Assembly: GCF_001999965.1 (NCBI RefSeq)
Contig: NZ_CP019646.1
Span: 558,001-622,000, forward strand
Reading direction: 5' to 3'
Length of the DNA stretch: 64,000 nucleotides
From: Limihaloglobus sulfuriphilus
GTDB lineage: Bacteria > Planctomycetota > Phycisphaerae > Sedimentisphaerales > Sedimentisphaeraceae
Under the pieces are notes generated by a model that was given only the letters and a program-made list of their open reading frames with translations, was not told the origin of the DNA and searched no databases. Each line of letters opens with the position of its first letter. Positions within the stretch are counted from its first letter, which is position 1. Positions 15,925 through 24,537 of the stretch are shown in pieces. A program made the position numbers and the translations under genes.

Positions 15925-17256
15925 ATGCCGGCCTCGGCTGAGGCTGAGGCCGCGGTTTTGGGCTCTATGATGCTCGACCGTGACTGCATCGGCGATGTTG
16001 TCCGTATTCTCAAAGCTGAATCTTTTTATCGTGTTGAAAATCGTATCCTCTATGAAACTATCGTAGAGCTTTATGAGAATAAACCGCCGGATACGGACAT
16101 TGATGCGGTTTTAGTTCGTGCGGATCTGACAAAGCGGGGAAAGCTTGAGGATGCGGGTGGTGCTGATTATATCCTTAAGCTGATTGGTTCTGTCCCGACC
16201 CTGGCCAATACAAAGTATTACGTTGATATTGTTCAGGAAAAACATATACTCAGAGAGCTGATACACGCTTCTAATGATATTCTCAGCGAAGCATGCAGCG
16301 AAGTCGGCGAGCTCAGCGAAAAACTCGACAAGGCAGAAGAGAAGATTTACGCCGTTACCGAGAAAAAGAGTACCGGCAACGCAAAACAGATAAAAGATCT
16401 TCTTATTGATGCCCTTACAGCTATCGATTCCCGCAAGGGGAATACCATTACCGGTATTCCAACAGGGTACGAAGAGCTTGACCATCTTCTTAGCGGTCTT
16501 CACGAAGGTGAAATGATAATAGTAGCCGGGAGGCCAAGTATGGGTAAAACCAGCTTTGCCATGAACGTCGCAGAGCGCATAGGCGTTGACAGTAAAATAC
16601 CTGTGGCGATATTTTCGCTTGAGATGAGCGATGTTCAGCTTACGGAAAGACTGCTTTGCAGCCGTGCTAAGGTGGATTCCCAGTTAGTCAGGCACGGGGC
16701 TCTCGACCAGAACGATTACGAAGAGCTCGTAACTACCTGCGGCGAGCTCAACGAAGCCCCGATTTTCATTGATGACACACCGGGAATGACCCCGCTGGAA
16801 ATACGTGCCAAGGCCAGACGGCTCAAGTCTGCCCATGATATCGGCTGTATCGTTATTGATTACCTTCAGCTGATGAGCCTGGGCGGGCGCATTGACTCTC
16901 GCCAGCAGGAGATAAGCACTATATCCAGATATCTCAAGGCTATGGCAAGAGAGCTGAAGGTTCCGGTGATAGTTTTAAGCCAGCTCAACAGGGCGGCAGA
17001 GCAGAGGGAAGACCATAAGCCCCGAATGAGTGACCTCCGTGAGAGCGGAAGCATTGAGCAGGATGCGGATGTTATTATTCTTCTGCACAGGGAGGATTAT
17101 TACCATCGCAACGACCTTGAATACGAGCCGGATAACAGGGCTCTTGTAATAATAGCCAAGCAGAGAAACGGGCCAACCGGGGCGATCGAGCTCTCATTCC
17201 TGGGTCAATACACCAGATTTGAACCTATTAATCTTCATGCGGTAGAACCGTATTGA
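15925..17256 (+). CDS. dnaB: Replicative DNA helicase DnaB
   Basis: The hexameric helicase unwinds DNA ahead of the replisome and recruits primase. The N-terminal domain begins MPASAEAEAAVLGSMMLD. The RecA-like motor has Walker A GRPSMGKTSF (about residues 202-211 of this start), DYLQLMS (Walker B) and the loop SQLNRAAEQREDHKPRMSDL. I use the ATG at 15925 (443 residues), which keeps the whole conserved domain. The frame stays open back to 15769 (495 residues from TTG 15769), with a TTG at 15787 that has GAGG 6 bases upstream; that start would add 46 Gln/Lys/Ser-rich residues overlapping the L9 tail. Confidence 0.93.
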   Translation: MPASAEAEAAVLGSMMLDRDCIGDVVRILKAESFYRVENRILYETIVELYENKPPDTDIDAVLVRADLTKRGKLEDAGGADYILKLIGSVPTLANTKYYVDIVQEKHILRELIHASNDILSEACSEVGELSEKLDKAEEKIYAVTEKKSTGNAKQIKDLLIDALTAIDSRKGNTITGIPTGYEELDHLLSGLHEGEMIIVAGRPSMGKTSFAMNVAERIGVDSKIPVAIFSLEMSDVQLTERLLCSRAKVDSQLVRHGALDQNDYEELVTTCGELNEAPIFIDDTPGMTPLEIRAKARRLKSAHDIGCIVIDYLQLMSLGGRIDSRQQEISTISRYLKAMARELKVPVIVLSQLNRAAEQREDHKPRMSDLRESGSIEQDADVIILLHREDYYHRNDLEYEPDNRALVIIAKQRNGPTGAIELSFLGQYTRFEPINLHAVEPY

Positions 17257-17300
17257 TTTAACATTGAATATTGTTGCCAACAGAAAGTGACAGGATTATG

Positions 17301-19616
17301 ATGGGTAAACTTAAGATAACTTATTCAGCGGTAATTGTTTTGCTAATGTGCCTTGGGTCTTCGGTTTTCAGTGCAGAGCTGCGAATCAATGAAATAGAAG
17401 TCACTGGTAATGTAACGCTTGAGCCTGAGGAAATCTTCAGCAAAATTAAACTCCGCAGAAATGATATACTTGCAGAGCAGACCCTTGCTGATGATGTGAA
17501 AAATATTGCTGAGCTTGATGGTGTTGAATACGCTTATTACAATCTTGATGAAGTTGAGGGCGGCGTGAACCTGACTTACGTGGTAGTCGAGCGTGAAGTT
17601 ATACGTGACATTATAATCAACGGCAATAAGAAGTATCGTGACAAGAAACTCATCAAAGAGACCGGATTGAAAAAGGGCGAGTATCTAGACAGAGCGGAGG
17701 TTGGTATTGCCGTTGACATGTTGAAAAATTTCTACATAAAGAAGGGTTTTCCGTTTGTAGAAATATCGCTTGATGAGCTTAAACTCAATAATGCCGTTAT
17801 TGAGATTAACATCGATGAAGGTTCGAAAAAAATCAAAACATACAAGGTCTATGTTCAGGGCAATGAAAAACTTTCAGACAAGTACCTGCTTGACAGGCTC
17901 GAAAGCAAAAAGAAGGCTTTTTTCTTTTTTAAAAAGACGTTTAACAAAGAATACCCGCAGCAGGACATAGAAGCGATAATTGAAAAATGCCGCAACAAGG
18001 GTTTTCTTGACGCAGAGGTTACAAGCAAAGTAAGTTTTGAGCCGAAAGAAGGAAGGGCGGATATAACTTTTATTGTTAATGAAGGCACTCAGTACATTGT
18101 CTCCGATGTTGCTGTATCAGGAAACAGTGTTTTTTCTAATGAAGAGCTCTTGTCAGAAATGAAACTGCGTGAGGATGAGCCTTTTGGTTCTGATAAGGAA
18201 AAGCATGACACCCGCAGTTTGCTCGATAAATATAGAGAAATCGGTTATATTGAAGCAGATGTTACCCTCACAAAAGAATTCCATCAGGGGAATATGGTAG
18301 CTTGCCGGTATGACATAGTTGAAAATGACCGTTACAGGGTCGGCCGTATTACCATTACCGGCAATGAAAATGTACACGACAAAGCCGTTCGAAATGTGCT
18401 TGACGATTACGGCTTCAAACCTGGAGAATGGTATGATGGTTCGCTGGCTTCCGGCGATGGTACCGGAACACTCGAAAACGACCTTAAGCGTGCGGTGTAC
18501 GCAGAGTCGGCGGTAATAACTCCCGTAGAATCCGATGCCGGCACTAAAAATGCAATTGTAGATATAACAGAAGGCCAGACAGGCATGATTATGTTTGGTG
18601 CGGGTGTAAACAGCTCCAGCGGCGTTATAGGCCAGGTGATTCTGGAACAAAGGAATTTTGATCTCTTTGACTGGCCCGACAGCATGTCTGAGTTTCTTAC
18701 CGGCAAGGCCTTTCGCGGCGCCGGACAGAGGCTTCGTCTGACGTTTGAACCCGGTACAGAAGAAACCCGCTACTCGGCGACCTGGACGGACCCGTATCTC
18801 AACGATATGCCGTATGAGCTGACAGTAGGATCTTCAAGTTTTGAGCGTGACTGGGAAGCACATACGGAGAAAAGGCTTTCCGGAAGGTTTTCGCTGGCAA
18901 GGCGGTATGATGACGGCTGGACGTTCGGCACCGGCTTTCGCGCGGAAAACGTAAAGACAGAAGATATTGATTTTGACGCGCCTTGGCAGATTTTCGATGA
19001 AGAAGGCAACAATAACATATATGGTGTACAGGTATTTGTCACCCGTGACACAACAGACAGCCGCTATACCCCTACCGAAGGCGACATCTTTCAGACCAGT
19101 CTTGAGGGTCTGGCCGGCGACTATGACTTTGGCAAGCTGGAATTTACTTACCGTTTCTATCACCCTCTGTGGGAAGATATCAGCGGCAGAAAAACGGTAC
19201 TTGCCAGCAAGCTGCACTACGGCTCAGTGATCGGTGACGCTCCGACATTTGAGAAGTATTATGCAGGCGGTACCGGAAATCTGAGAGGTTTTGAATACAG
19301 AGGTGTAAGCCCGAGAGGTGAAAGCAAAAACATACCCGGGCGTAAAAAAGACCCTGTCGGCAGTGACTGGATCTTCCTGGCAAACACCGAAATGTCCATT
19401 CCGCTCTCAAGCGATATGTTTTCATGGCTGCTTTTCATCGACAGCGGAACTGTCGAAACCGGCCGCTACAGGAGTGCCGCGGGAACAGGTATCGAGATCA
19501 TGATCCCTCAATGGTTTGGTCCGGTTCCTATGCGATTTGAATTTGGAATACCCATTACAGAGGATGATACCGATGACACACAGGTATTCAGCTTCTCTGT
19601 CGGCAGGCTTTTCTAA
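17301..19616 (+). CDS. bamA: Outer membrane protein assembly factor BamA (Omp85 family)
   Basis: I choose the ATG at 17301, 5 bases after AGGA; an in-frame TTG at 17271 has no ribosome site. The 771-residue product has a signal peptide (MGKLKITYSAVIVLLMCLGS, cleavage after VFSA), then about five POTRA repeats (for example LRINEIEVTGNVTLEPEEI, VVEREVIRDIIINGNKKYRD), then a C-terminal Omp85 barrel with KYYAGGTGNLRGFEYRGV. It ends in Phe (FSFSVGRLF), the usual last residue of outer membrane barrels. BamA inserts barrels into the outer membrane. It shows that the organism has a diderm envelope. The placement before ompH and lpxD is widely conserved. Confidence 0.95.
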   Translation: MGKLKITYSAVIVLLMCLGSSVFSAELRINEIEVTGNVTLEPEEIFSKIKLRRNDILAEQTLADDVKNIAELDGVEYAYYNLDEVEGGVNLTYVVVEREVIRDIIINGNKKYRDKKLIKETGLKKGEYLDRAEVGIAVDMLKNFYIKKGFPFVEISLDELKLNNAVIEINIDEGSKKIKTYKVYVQGNEKLSDKYLLDRLESKKKAFFFFKKTFNKEYPQQDIEAIIEKCRNKGFLDAEVTSKVSFEPKEGRADITFIVNEGTQYIVSDVAVSGNSVFSNEELLSEMKLREDEPFGSDKEKHDTRSLLDKYREIGYIEADVTLTKEFHQGNMVACRYDIVENDRYRVGRITITGNENVHDKAVRNVLDDYGFKPGEWYDGSLASGDGTGTLENDLKRAVYAESAVITPVESDAGTKNAIVDITEGQTGMIMFGAGVNSSSGVIGQVILEQRNFDLFDWPDSMSEFLTGKAFRGAGQRLRLTFEPGTEETRYSATWTDPYLNDMPYELTVGSSSFERDWEAHTEKRLSGRFSLARRYDDGWTFGTGFRAENVKTEDIDFDAPWQIFDEEGNNNIYGVQVFVTRDTTDSRYTPTEGDIFQTSLEGLAGDYDFGKLEFTYRFYHPLWEDISGRKTVLASKLHYGSVIGDAPTFEKYYAGGTGNLRGFEYRGVSPRGESKNIPGRKKDPVGSDWIFLANTEMSIPLSSDMFSWLLFIDSGTVETGRYRSAAGTGIEIMIPQWFGPVPMRFEFGIPITEDDTDDTQVFSFSVGRLF

Positions 19617-19647
19617 AACCTGAATTATAATTCTTTTCATAAACCTT

Positions 19648-19675
19648 TTGTCATTGATGTTATTTATGCTAAGAT
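19648..19675 (+). promoter_or_regulatory. Promoter of the ompH-lpx run
   Basis: TTGTCA (19648-19653), a 16-base spacer and TAAGAT (19670-19675) with TG one base before the -10 box. It lies 52 bases before the ompH ATG and may give the lipid A genes a transcript separate from bamA. Confidence 0.5.
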
Positions 19676-19696
19676 GTTAGAGAGATTTTTAACATC
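19673..19696 (+). promoter_or_regulatory. Inverted repeat at the start of the ompH leader
   Basis: GATGTTA (19673-19679) and TAACATC (19690-19696) pair perfectly around a 10-base loop. It overlaps the end of the -10 box and the likely transcript start, so it could be an operator or a 5' stabilising hairpin. Confidence 0.35.
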
Positions 19697-19726
19697 AGTT
19701 TCTGTATTTAAGAAAGGTTTTATTTT

Positions 19727-20311
19727 ATGAGAAAAAAACATTCACTGTTATTAGTTTTAACAGTAAGTCTCTTTTTTGCAATATTTTACGTCAGCTTAAG
19801 GGCGGATGCTGCCAACAGCGGCTCGCCGGCGGGCATAGCAGTTGTCTGCATCCCGGATGTAATAGATCAAAGCAGCTATGTTGATCAGATGCAGAATGGT
19901 GTAAATGAGCAGCGCGAGGCCAAGATAAAGCAGCTCGATAAATTCCAGGCTGACCTTCAGGCGATAAAAGCGGACATTGAAACCCGTAAACGGGGAAGTG
20001 ATGATTATAATCGTCTGAAAAAAGATTATCTCCTTAAAGAGGCTGAAATGAAGGTTCAACGTGATATGCTTCAGGAAGAACTGATGGGACTTCAGCAGAA
20101 AGCAATGGAGCAGGTTTATGAGAAAATCTTAAAAACCGTCGCAAAAGTTGCTCAGCAGCAGGGCTATGAACTTGTCCTTGATAAGGATAAGGTTGAGTTT
20201 CCAGCCGCCAGCGCAAATGAAATGACGCTGACCATTCAAACTCACAAGGTACTCTATCATGCTGATTATATGGATATCACCTCTGAGATTATAGCCGAAC
20301 TGGACAAATAA
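19727..20311 (+). CDS. OmpH/Skp-family periplasmic chaperone
   Basis: The 194-residue protein has a signal peptide or anchor (KKHSLLLVLTVSLFFAIFYV), then a short beta strand (GIAVVCIPDVIDQSSY), then a long charged coiled coil (about residues 60-140) and a return strand (YELVLDKDKVEF). This is the Skp jellyfish layout. Skp carries unfolded barrel proteins across the periplasm to BamA. Its position right after bamA and before lpxD supports the assignment despite low-complexity sequence. Confidence 0.88.
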   Translation: MRKKHSLLLVLTVSLFFAIFYVSLRADAANSGSPAGIAVVCIPDVIDQSSYVDQMQNGVNEQREAKIKQLDKFQADLQAIKADIETRKRGSDDYNRLKKDYLLKEAEMKVQRDMLQEELMGLQQKAMEQVYEKILKTVAKVAQQQGYELVLDKDKVEFPAASANEMTLTIQTHKVLYHADYMDITSEIIAELDK

Positions 20312-20329
20312 TTATTTAAGTAAGCCTCT

Positions 20330-21376
20330 ATGCAGCAATCTTTTACACTTAAAGAAATTGCCGAAATGACAGGTGGCAGACTAATTGCCCCATCCGGCGA
20401 TGCCGCAATAAACCGTGTCAACTCAATTGATTCTGCCGGTTCTGACCAGATTACGTTCATAAGTGACATGAAATATCTGGATAATCTCCGTAAATCTTCT
20501 GCGGCAGCGGTTTTATCACCACAGCAGCTTGAAGATGTCAATATGGCACAAGTGGTTGTAAAGGACGTTAATGCTGCCCTGATAGCCGTGCTTGAGAAAT
20601 TTGCCCCCAGCTTTGATATTACCCCTGGAATACATCCGTCCGCAGTTATAGATGCCGCGGCAAACATCAGCGATACTGCTGCCGTTGGCGCCAACACGTA
20701 TATCGGTCCAAATGTGACTGTGGAGGAGAATGTCTTTATTGGACCAAATTGTTCAATAGTTGCTGATTGTTCGATAGGACGAGGCACAAAAATTGAACAC
20801 AATATTGTCATGTATCCCCATGTTGTTATAGGGGAAAATTGTATTGTACAGTCAGGAACCGTTCTTGGTTCGTGCGGCTTTGGTTACAGACCGGTTGACA
20901 ACATTCCCAGGCTTATACCGCATATCGGAGGTGTTATTATTGAGGATTACGTGGAAATAGGAGCGAACTGCTGCATTGACAGGGCCAAATTCGGCAATAC
21001 AGTCATTGGATTCGGCAGTAAGCTAGACAATCTGATTCAGATAGCTCACAATGCGGTGATTGGCAAATGCTGCCTCATTACCGCCCAGTGCGGCCTTGCG
21101 GGTTCTTCGCGGCTTGGTGACGGCGTAATATTGGGCGGTCACAGCGGAGTTTCTGACAATGTAAGTGTAGGGAGCGGCTCTATGCTTGGAGCCAAGAGTG
21201 CGGTAGTCTCCGATATTGGCCCCGGCAGTAAGGTTATGGGGGTGCCGGCGGTTGATTCAAAGAGATTTTTCAGACGAATTGTCTCAACCGAACGTGTGCC
21301 GGAGTTAAGAAAACAGATTAAACAACTGGAAAAAAGGATCCAATCGCTTGAGAAAGCAGCGAACAATACAAAATGA
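20330..21376 (+). CDS. lpxD: UDP-3-O-(3-hydroxyacyl)glucosamine N-acyltransferase
   Basis: The 348-residue protein has the LpxD N-terminal domain (SIDSAGSDQITFISDMKYL) followed by many left-handed beta-helix hexapeptides (IGPNVTVEENVFIGPNCSIV). The segment GSCGFGYRPVDNIPRLIPHIGGV and the catalytic His in IQIAHNAVIG are typical. A short C-terminal coiled coil ends the chain. It adds the N-linked acyl chain in lipid A synthesis at the inner face of the inner membrane. The ribosome site is weak. Its last 29 bases overlap the next gene. Confidence 0.95.
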   Translation: MQQSFTLKEIAEMTGGRLIAPSGDAAINRVNSIDSAGSDQITFISDMKYLDNLRKSSAAAVLSPQQLEDVNMAQVVVKDVNAALIAVLEKFAPSFDITPGIHPSAVIDAAANISDTAAVGANTYIGPNVTVEENVFIGPNCSIVADCSIGRGTKIEHNIVMYPHVVIGENCIVQSGTVLGSCGFGYRPVDNIPRLIPHIGGVIIEDYVEIGANCCIDRAKFGNTVIGFGSKLDNLIQIAHNAVIGKCCLITAQCGLAGSSRLGDGVILGGHSGVSDNVSVGSGSMLGAKSAVVSDIGPGSKVMGVPAVDSKRFFRRIVSTERVPELRKQIKQLEKRIQSLEKAANNTK

Positions 21377-22649
21377 AGTAACTGCTTCGGGTAAAGGTCT
21401 TTTCAGCGGAGTTGACGCTAAGATCACGTTTAAACCTGCGCCGCAAAACAAGGGCATAGTCTTTTTGCGAACAGATGTTGACCCGCCGGTTGCTATTTCG
21501 GCAACAGTTGATTCTCTGATAACCAAAGACAGGCGAACTGCCCTGGGCAAAGGTGAGCTTGTTGTTGAAATGACCGAACACTGCCTTGCCTCTGCCAGGG
21601 CTCTGCAGATAGACAATATGTACATTGAGATAACCGCCTTTGAGATGCCCGGTTTTGACGCCAGCAGTCTGGACTACTTCAAACTATTGAGGAAGGCGGG
21701 GATTTGCGAACAGAAAGCGGTACAGCCCAAGCTGGTTGTAAAAGAGCCGGTCTTTGTCTCGGAAGGTGACGCGACAATTTGCGCAATGCCGTCAATGTCT
21801 GAGAATCTTCATATAAATTATGATCTTGATTACACCCAGCATACGGGCATCGGCAGGCAGTTATATTCCTCGGATATTACAGAAATAAATTTTGAACGCA
21901 ACCTTGCTGCTGCCAGAACTTTCCTTTTAGAGGCCGAAGCGCTTCAGTTTCAGGCTATGGGAATCGGAAAGCATCTTGGCCCCAAAGATATTCTCGTCAT
22001 TAACTCTGACGGGCCTATAAAAAACTCATACCGTATGCCGGATGAGTGCGTAAAGCACAAAATGCTCGACCTTATCGGCGATTTGGCCCTGGTTGGCGTT
22101 CCTCTGGTGGCTAATATTGCCGCGTACAAGAGTGGCCATTCTCTGAACCAGAAGCTGGCTCTTAAACTGAGAAATCAGTATTTGCGACATATACAGATGG
22201 AGAAGACCGGCACAGACGCTTTGCTGGATATAAAGAGAATACAAAAAATTCTGCCCCACCGGTATCCGTTCCTGCTTGTTGATAAAGTTCTTGAGATTAT
22301 CGGTGACCAGGAGATTGTCGGGCTTAAAAACGTAACTTACAACGAGCTCTTCTTTCAGGGGCATTTTCCCACAACACCAATAATGCCGGGAGTATTGATC
22401 GTTGAGGCCCTTGCTCAGATTTCAGGACTTCTGTTTGCTCAGCGGCTTGAAAACACCGGCAGGATCGCGGTGCTTTTGACAATGGATGGGGTGAAGATCA
22501 GGAAGCCGGTAGTCCCGGGAGACCAGCTCATACTCAGGGCCAAAACCAAAAAGGTTCGCAGCCGCACGGCACAGTGCCGGGCTGAAGCTTTTGTGGGCGA
22601 CTCGGTTGTTGCTGAGGCGGAATTGAAATTTATGCTTATGGATGATTGA
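21348..22649 (+). CDS. lpxC-fabZ: LpxC-FabZ bifunctional fusion
   Basis: The 433-residue protein joins two enzymes. Residues 1 to about 283 are LpxC, UDP-3-O-acyl-GlcNAc deacetylase, with zinc ligands in EMTEHCLAS and KHKMLDLIGD (His and Asp) and the catalytic His in KSGHSLNQKL. Residues from about 288 are FabZ, hydroxyacyl-ACP dehydratase, with ILPHRYPFLLVDKV and FQGHFPTTPIMPGVLIVEAL (His and Glu of the active site). Such fusions are known in Bacteroidota and some other phyla. The start is TTG 21348 inside lpxD with AAGGATC upstream, which indicates coupled translation. The fusion links the committed step of lipid A to hydroxyacyl-ACP supply. Confidence 0.95.
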   Translation: MRKQRTIQNEVTASGKGLFSGVDAKITFKPAPQNKGIVFLRTDVDPPVAISATVDSLITKDRRTALGKGELVVEMTEHCLASARALQIDNMYIEITAFEMPGFDASSLDYFKLLRKAGICEQKAVQPKLVVKEPVFVSEGDATICAMPSMSENLHINYDLDYTQHTGIGRQLYSSDITEINFERNLAAARTFLLEAEALQFQAMGIGKHLGPKDILVINSDGPIKNSYRMPDECVKHKMLDLIGDLALVGVPLVANIAAYKSGHSLNQKLALKLRNQYLRHIQMEKTGTDALLDIKRIQKILPHRYPFLLVDKVLEIIGDQEIVGLKNVTYNELFFQGHFPTTPIMPGVLIVEALAQISGLLFAQRLENTGRIAVLLTMDGVKIRKPVVPGDQLILRAKTKKVRSRTAQCRAEAFVGDSVVAEAELKFMLMDD

Positions 22650-22677
22650 TTTTTTATAATAAGAGGTGATTTTAGTA

Positions 22678-23487
22678 ATGTCGGATACCATCATACATCC
22701 CACTGCTGTTGTTGAAGACAGTGCGGTTATCGGCAGCGGAACTGTTGTCGGGCCAAACTGTTATGTCGGCAGCAATGTCAAAATTGGAAACAACAATGAA
22801 TTACAGGCAAATGCCGTCATTGGTGACGGTACCGTACTCGGAAACGGTAACCGCCTTTTCTCTAATTGTGTGATTGGCAGGGGGCCCCAGATTTTTGTTA
22901 TGGACCCCAATGCCAAATATGGAAAACTTGAGATAGGCGACAATAATACTTTCCGCGAAAATTCTACCGTTCACCCAAGTATGCACGAAGGCGGCCTCAC
23001 CAAAATAGGCAGCGGCAATTTTATAATGATAGGCGTGCATATTGGACATGACTGTATAATCGAAAACCAGATTGTGATGAGTAATTTCTCTCAGATTAGC
23101 GGCCACAGCAAGGTAGAAACCGGCGCATGGCTCAGCGGCATGGTAGTTACTCATCAATTTGTAACCATAGGCAAATGGTCTTATTGTACCGGCCTGACCG
23201 GAGTTAACAAAGACCTGCCGCCGTATCTGATCGGCAACGGCCATTATCCTTTTAGAGTACGTTCAGTAAATGAGAGAGGTATGAACCGCTCTGGACTCAA
23301 TGAAGAAGAGAAAAAGGCCGTCTGGGACGCATTTAAATACCTTTACAGACAAAAGAGCGGCAGCGTTTTAAGCAGAGCAAAAGAACTCGCTGAAAAAGAT
23401 AACCAGATTTGCGTCAAAGAGATCGTAGAGGCTGTGATTAACTCTTCAAAGCATAAGAACGGAAGGTACCTTGAAACCTTCAGATGA
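22678..23487 (+). CDS. lpxA: UDP-N-acetylglucosamine acyltransferase
   Basis: I start at the ATG at 22678 because the upstream GTG at 22666 is part of the AGAGGTG ribosome site. The 269-residue protein has the left-handed beta-helix of LpxA (IHPTAVVEDSAVIGSGTVVG), the segment RENSTVHPSMHEGG, the catalytic region GVHIGHDCIIENQIVMSN, and a C-terminal helical domain (YLYRQKSGSVLSRAKELAEK). It transfers a hydroxyacyl chain to UDP-GlcNAc, or to the 3-amino analogue in some species, as the first lipid A step. Confidence 0.94.
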   Translation: MSDTIIHPTAVVEDSAVIGSGTVVGPNCYVGSNVKIGNNNELQANAVIGDGTVLGNGNRLFSNCVIGRGPQIFVMDPNAKYGKLEIGDNNTFRENSTVHPSMHEGGLTKIGSGNFIMIGVHIGHDCIIENQIVMSNFSQISGHSKVETGAWLSGMVVTHQFVTIGKWSYCTGLTGVNKDLPPYLIGNGHYPFRVRSVNERGMNRSGLNEEEKKAVWDAFKYLYRQKSGSVLSRAKELAEKDNQICVKEIVEAVINSSKHKNGRYLETFR

Positions 23488-23529
23488 TATGCTGCCTTTA
23501 AAAAAAGAGCAGTTAGAAACGGATATACT

Positions 23530-24537
23530 ATGAATAAAATCAGAACCGCTGTTATTGGCGCGGGTAAAATGGGTAATTTCCATTCGCGTGTGTACACTAA
23601 TCTTGAAACATGCAGTCTTGAGGCTATAGCTGATGTTAATATCAGGCGGGCCGAAGAACTCGCGGATAAATATCAAACACGTGCTGTTTCAGACCCAAAG
23701 AAGCTGATAGGCAAAGTCGATGCCGTTACCATATCTGCACCAACAATATATCACCTTGAGCTGGCAAAGCTGTTTATTGAAAACGGCATTTCTGTTCTCA
23801 TTGAAAAGCCCCTTGCCGCCTCAGTTGAACAGGGCGAAGAGATTGTAAGGCTGGCCAAAGAAAACGATGTAGTTGTCGCTGTAGGGCACAGCGAGCGATG
23901 CAATCCGGTTGTGCAGGCTATGAAACGCCTTGAAATTGATCCCAAATTCATTGAGGTAAACCGAGTTAGCCCGTATCCTTTCCGCTCGACCGATATTGGA
24001 GTTGTTCTTGACGTAATGATACATGATATAGATATTATTCTATCACTTGCCAGGAGTTCGGTTACACGGGTGGACGCGACCGGAGTTAATGTTATTGGTG
24101 AGCATGAAGATGTCTGTAACGCACGAATTTATTTTGAAAACGGATGTGTTGCCAATGTTACGGCTTCGCGTCTGGCATTCAAGACTGAAAGGAAAGTTCG
24201 TGTCTTCAGCCGCCAGGCTTATTTAAGCCTCGACTTTTTCCGTAAAGAAGGGCTGGCTGTTACTGCCGCGGGAAATATAAATGTAATTGAGTGGATCAGA
24301 GAAAAACAGAAACAGGAAGATTTCGATTTCAGCGATGTCAACTGGGCTGAACTGCTGACAATAGAGCAGCTCGACATTGACGATAAAGAACCACTGAAAG
24401 TTGAGCAGGACGCATTTATAGCCGCTGTCAAAGACAGGTCTAAAAAACCTGAAGTTACAGGGGAAGATGGTTTGGCGGCTCTAAAATGCGCCCACATGAT
24501 TCTGGAATCTATCCAGTCACATAAACTGATGGATTAG
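23530..24537 (+). CDS. Gfo/Idh/MocA-family oxidoreductase, lpxA-linked
   Basis: The 335-residue protein has a Rossmann NAD(P) site (AVIGAGKMGNFHSRVYTN), the catalytic EKP lysine motif (VLIEKPLAAS) and the second-domain motif VLDVMIHDIDIILSLA. The family oxidises or reduces sugars and sugar nucleotides. Because it follows lpxA after 42 bases, a sugar-nucleotide substrate is likely. One known member, GnnA, oxidises UDP-GlcNAc at C3 to give amide-linked lipid A, but its partner aminotransferase GnnB is not in the window, so this remains a suggestion. Its stop overlaps the stop of the convergent O-antigen ligase gene. Confidence 0.85.
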   Translation: MNKIRTAVIGAGKMGNFHSRVYTNLETCSLEAIADVNIRRAEELADKYQTRAVSDPKKLIGKVDAVTISAPTIYHLELAKLFIENGISVLIEKPLAASVEQGEEIVRLAKENDVVVAVGHSERCNPVVQAMKRLEIDPKFIEVNRVSPYPFRSTDIGVVLDVMIHDIDIILSLARSSVTRVDATGVNVIGEHEDVCNARIYFENGCVANVTASRLAFKTERKVRVFSRQAYLSLDFFRKEGLAVTAAGNINVIEWIREKQKQEDFDFSDVNWAELLTIEQLDIDDKEPLKVEQDAFIAAVKDRSKKPEVTGEDGLAALKCAHMILESIQSHKLMD

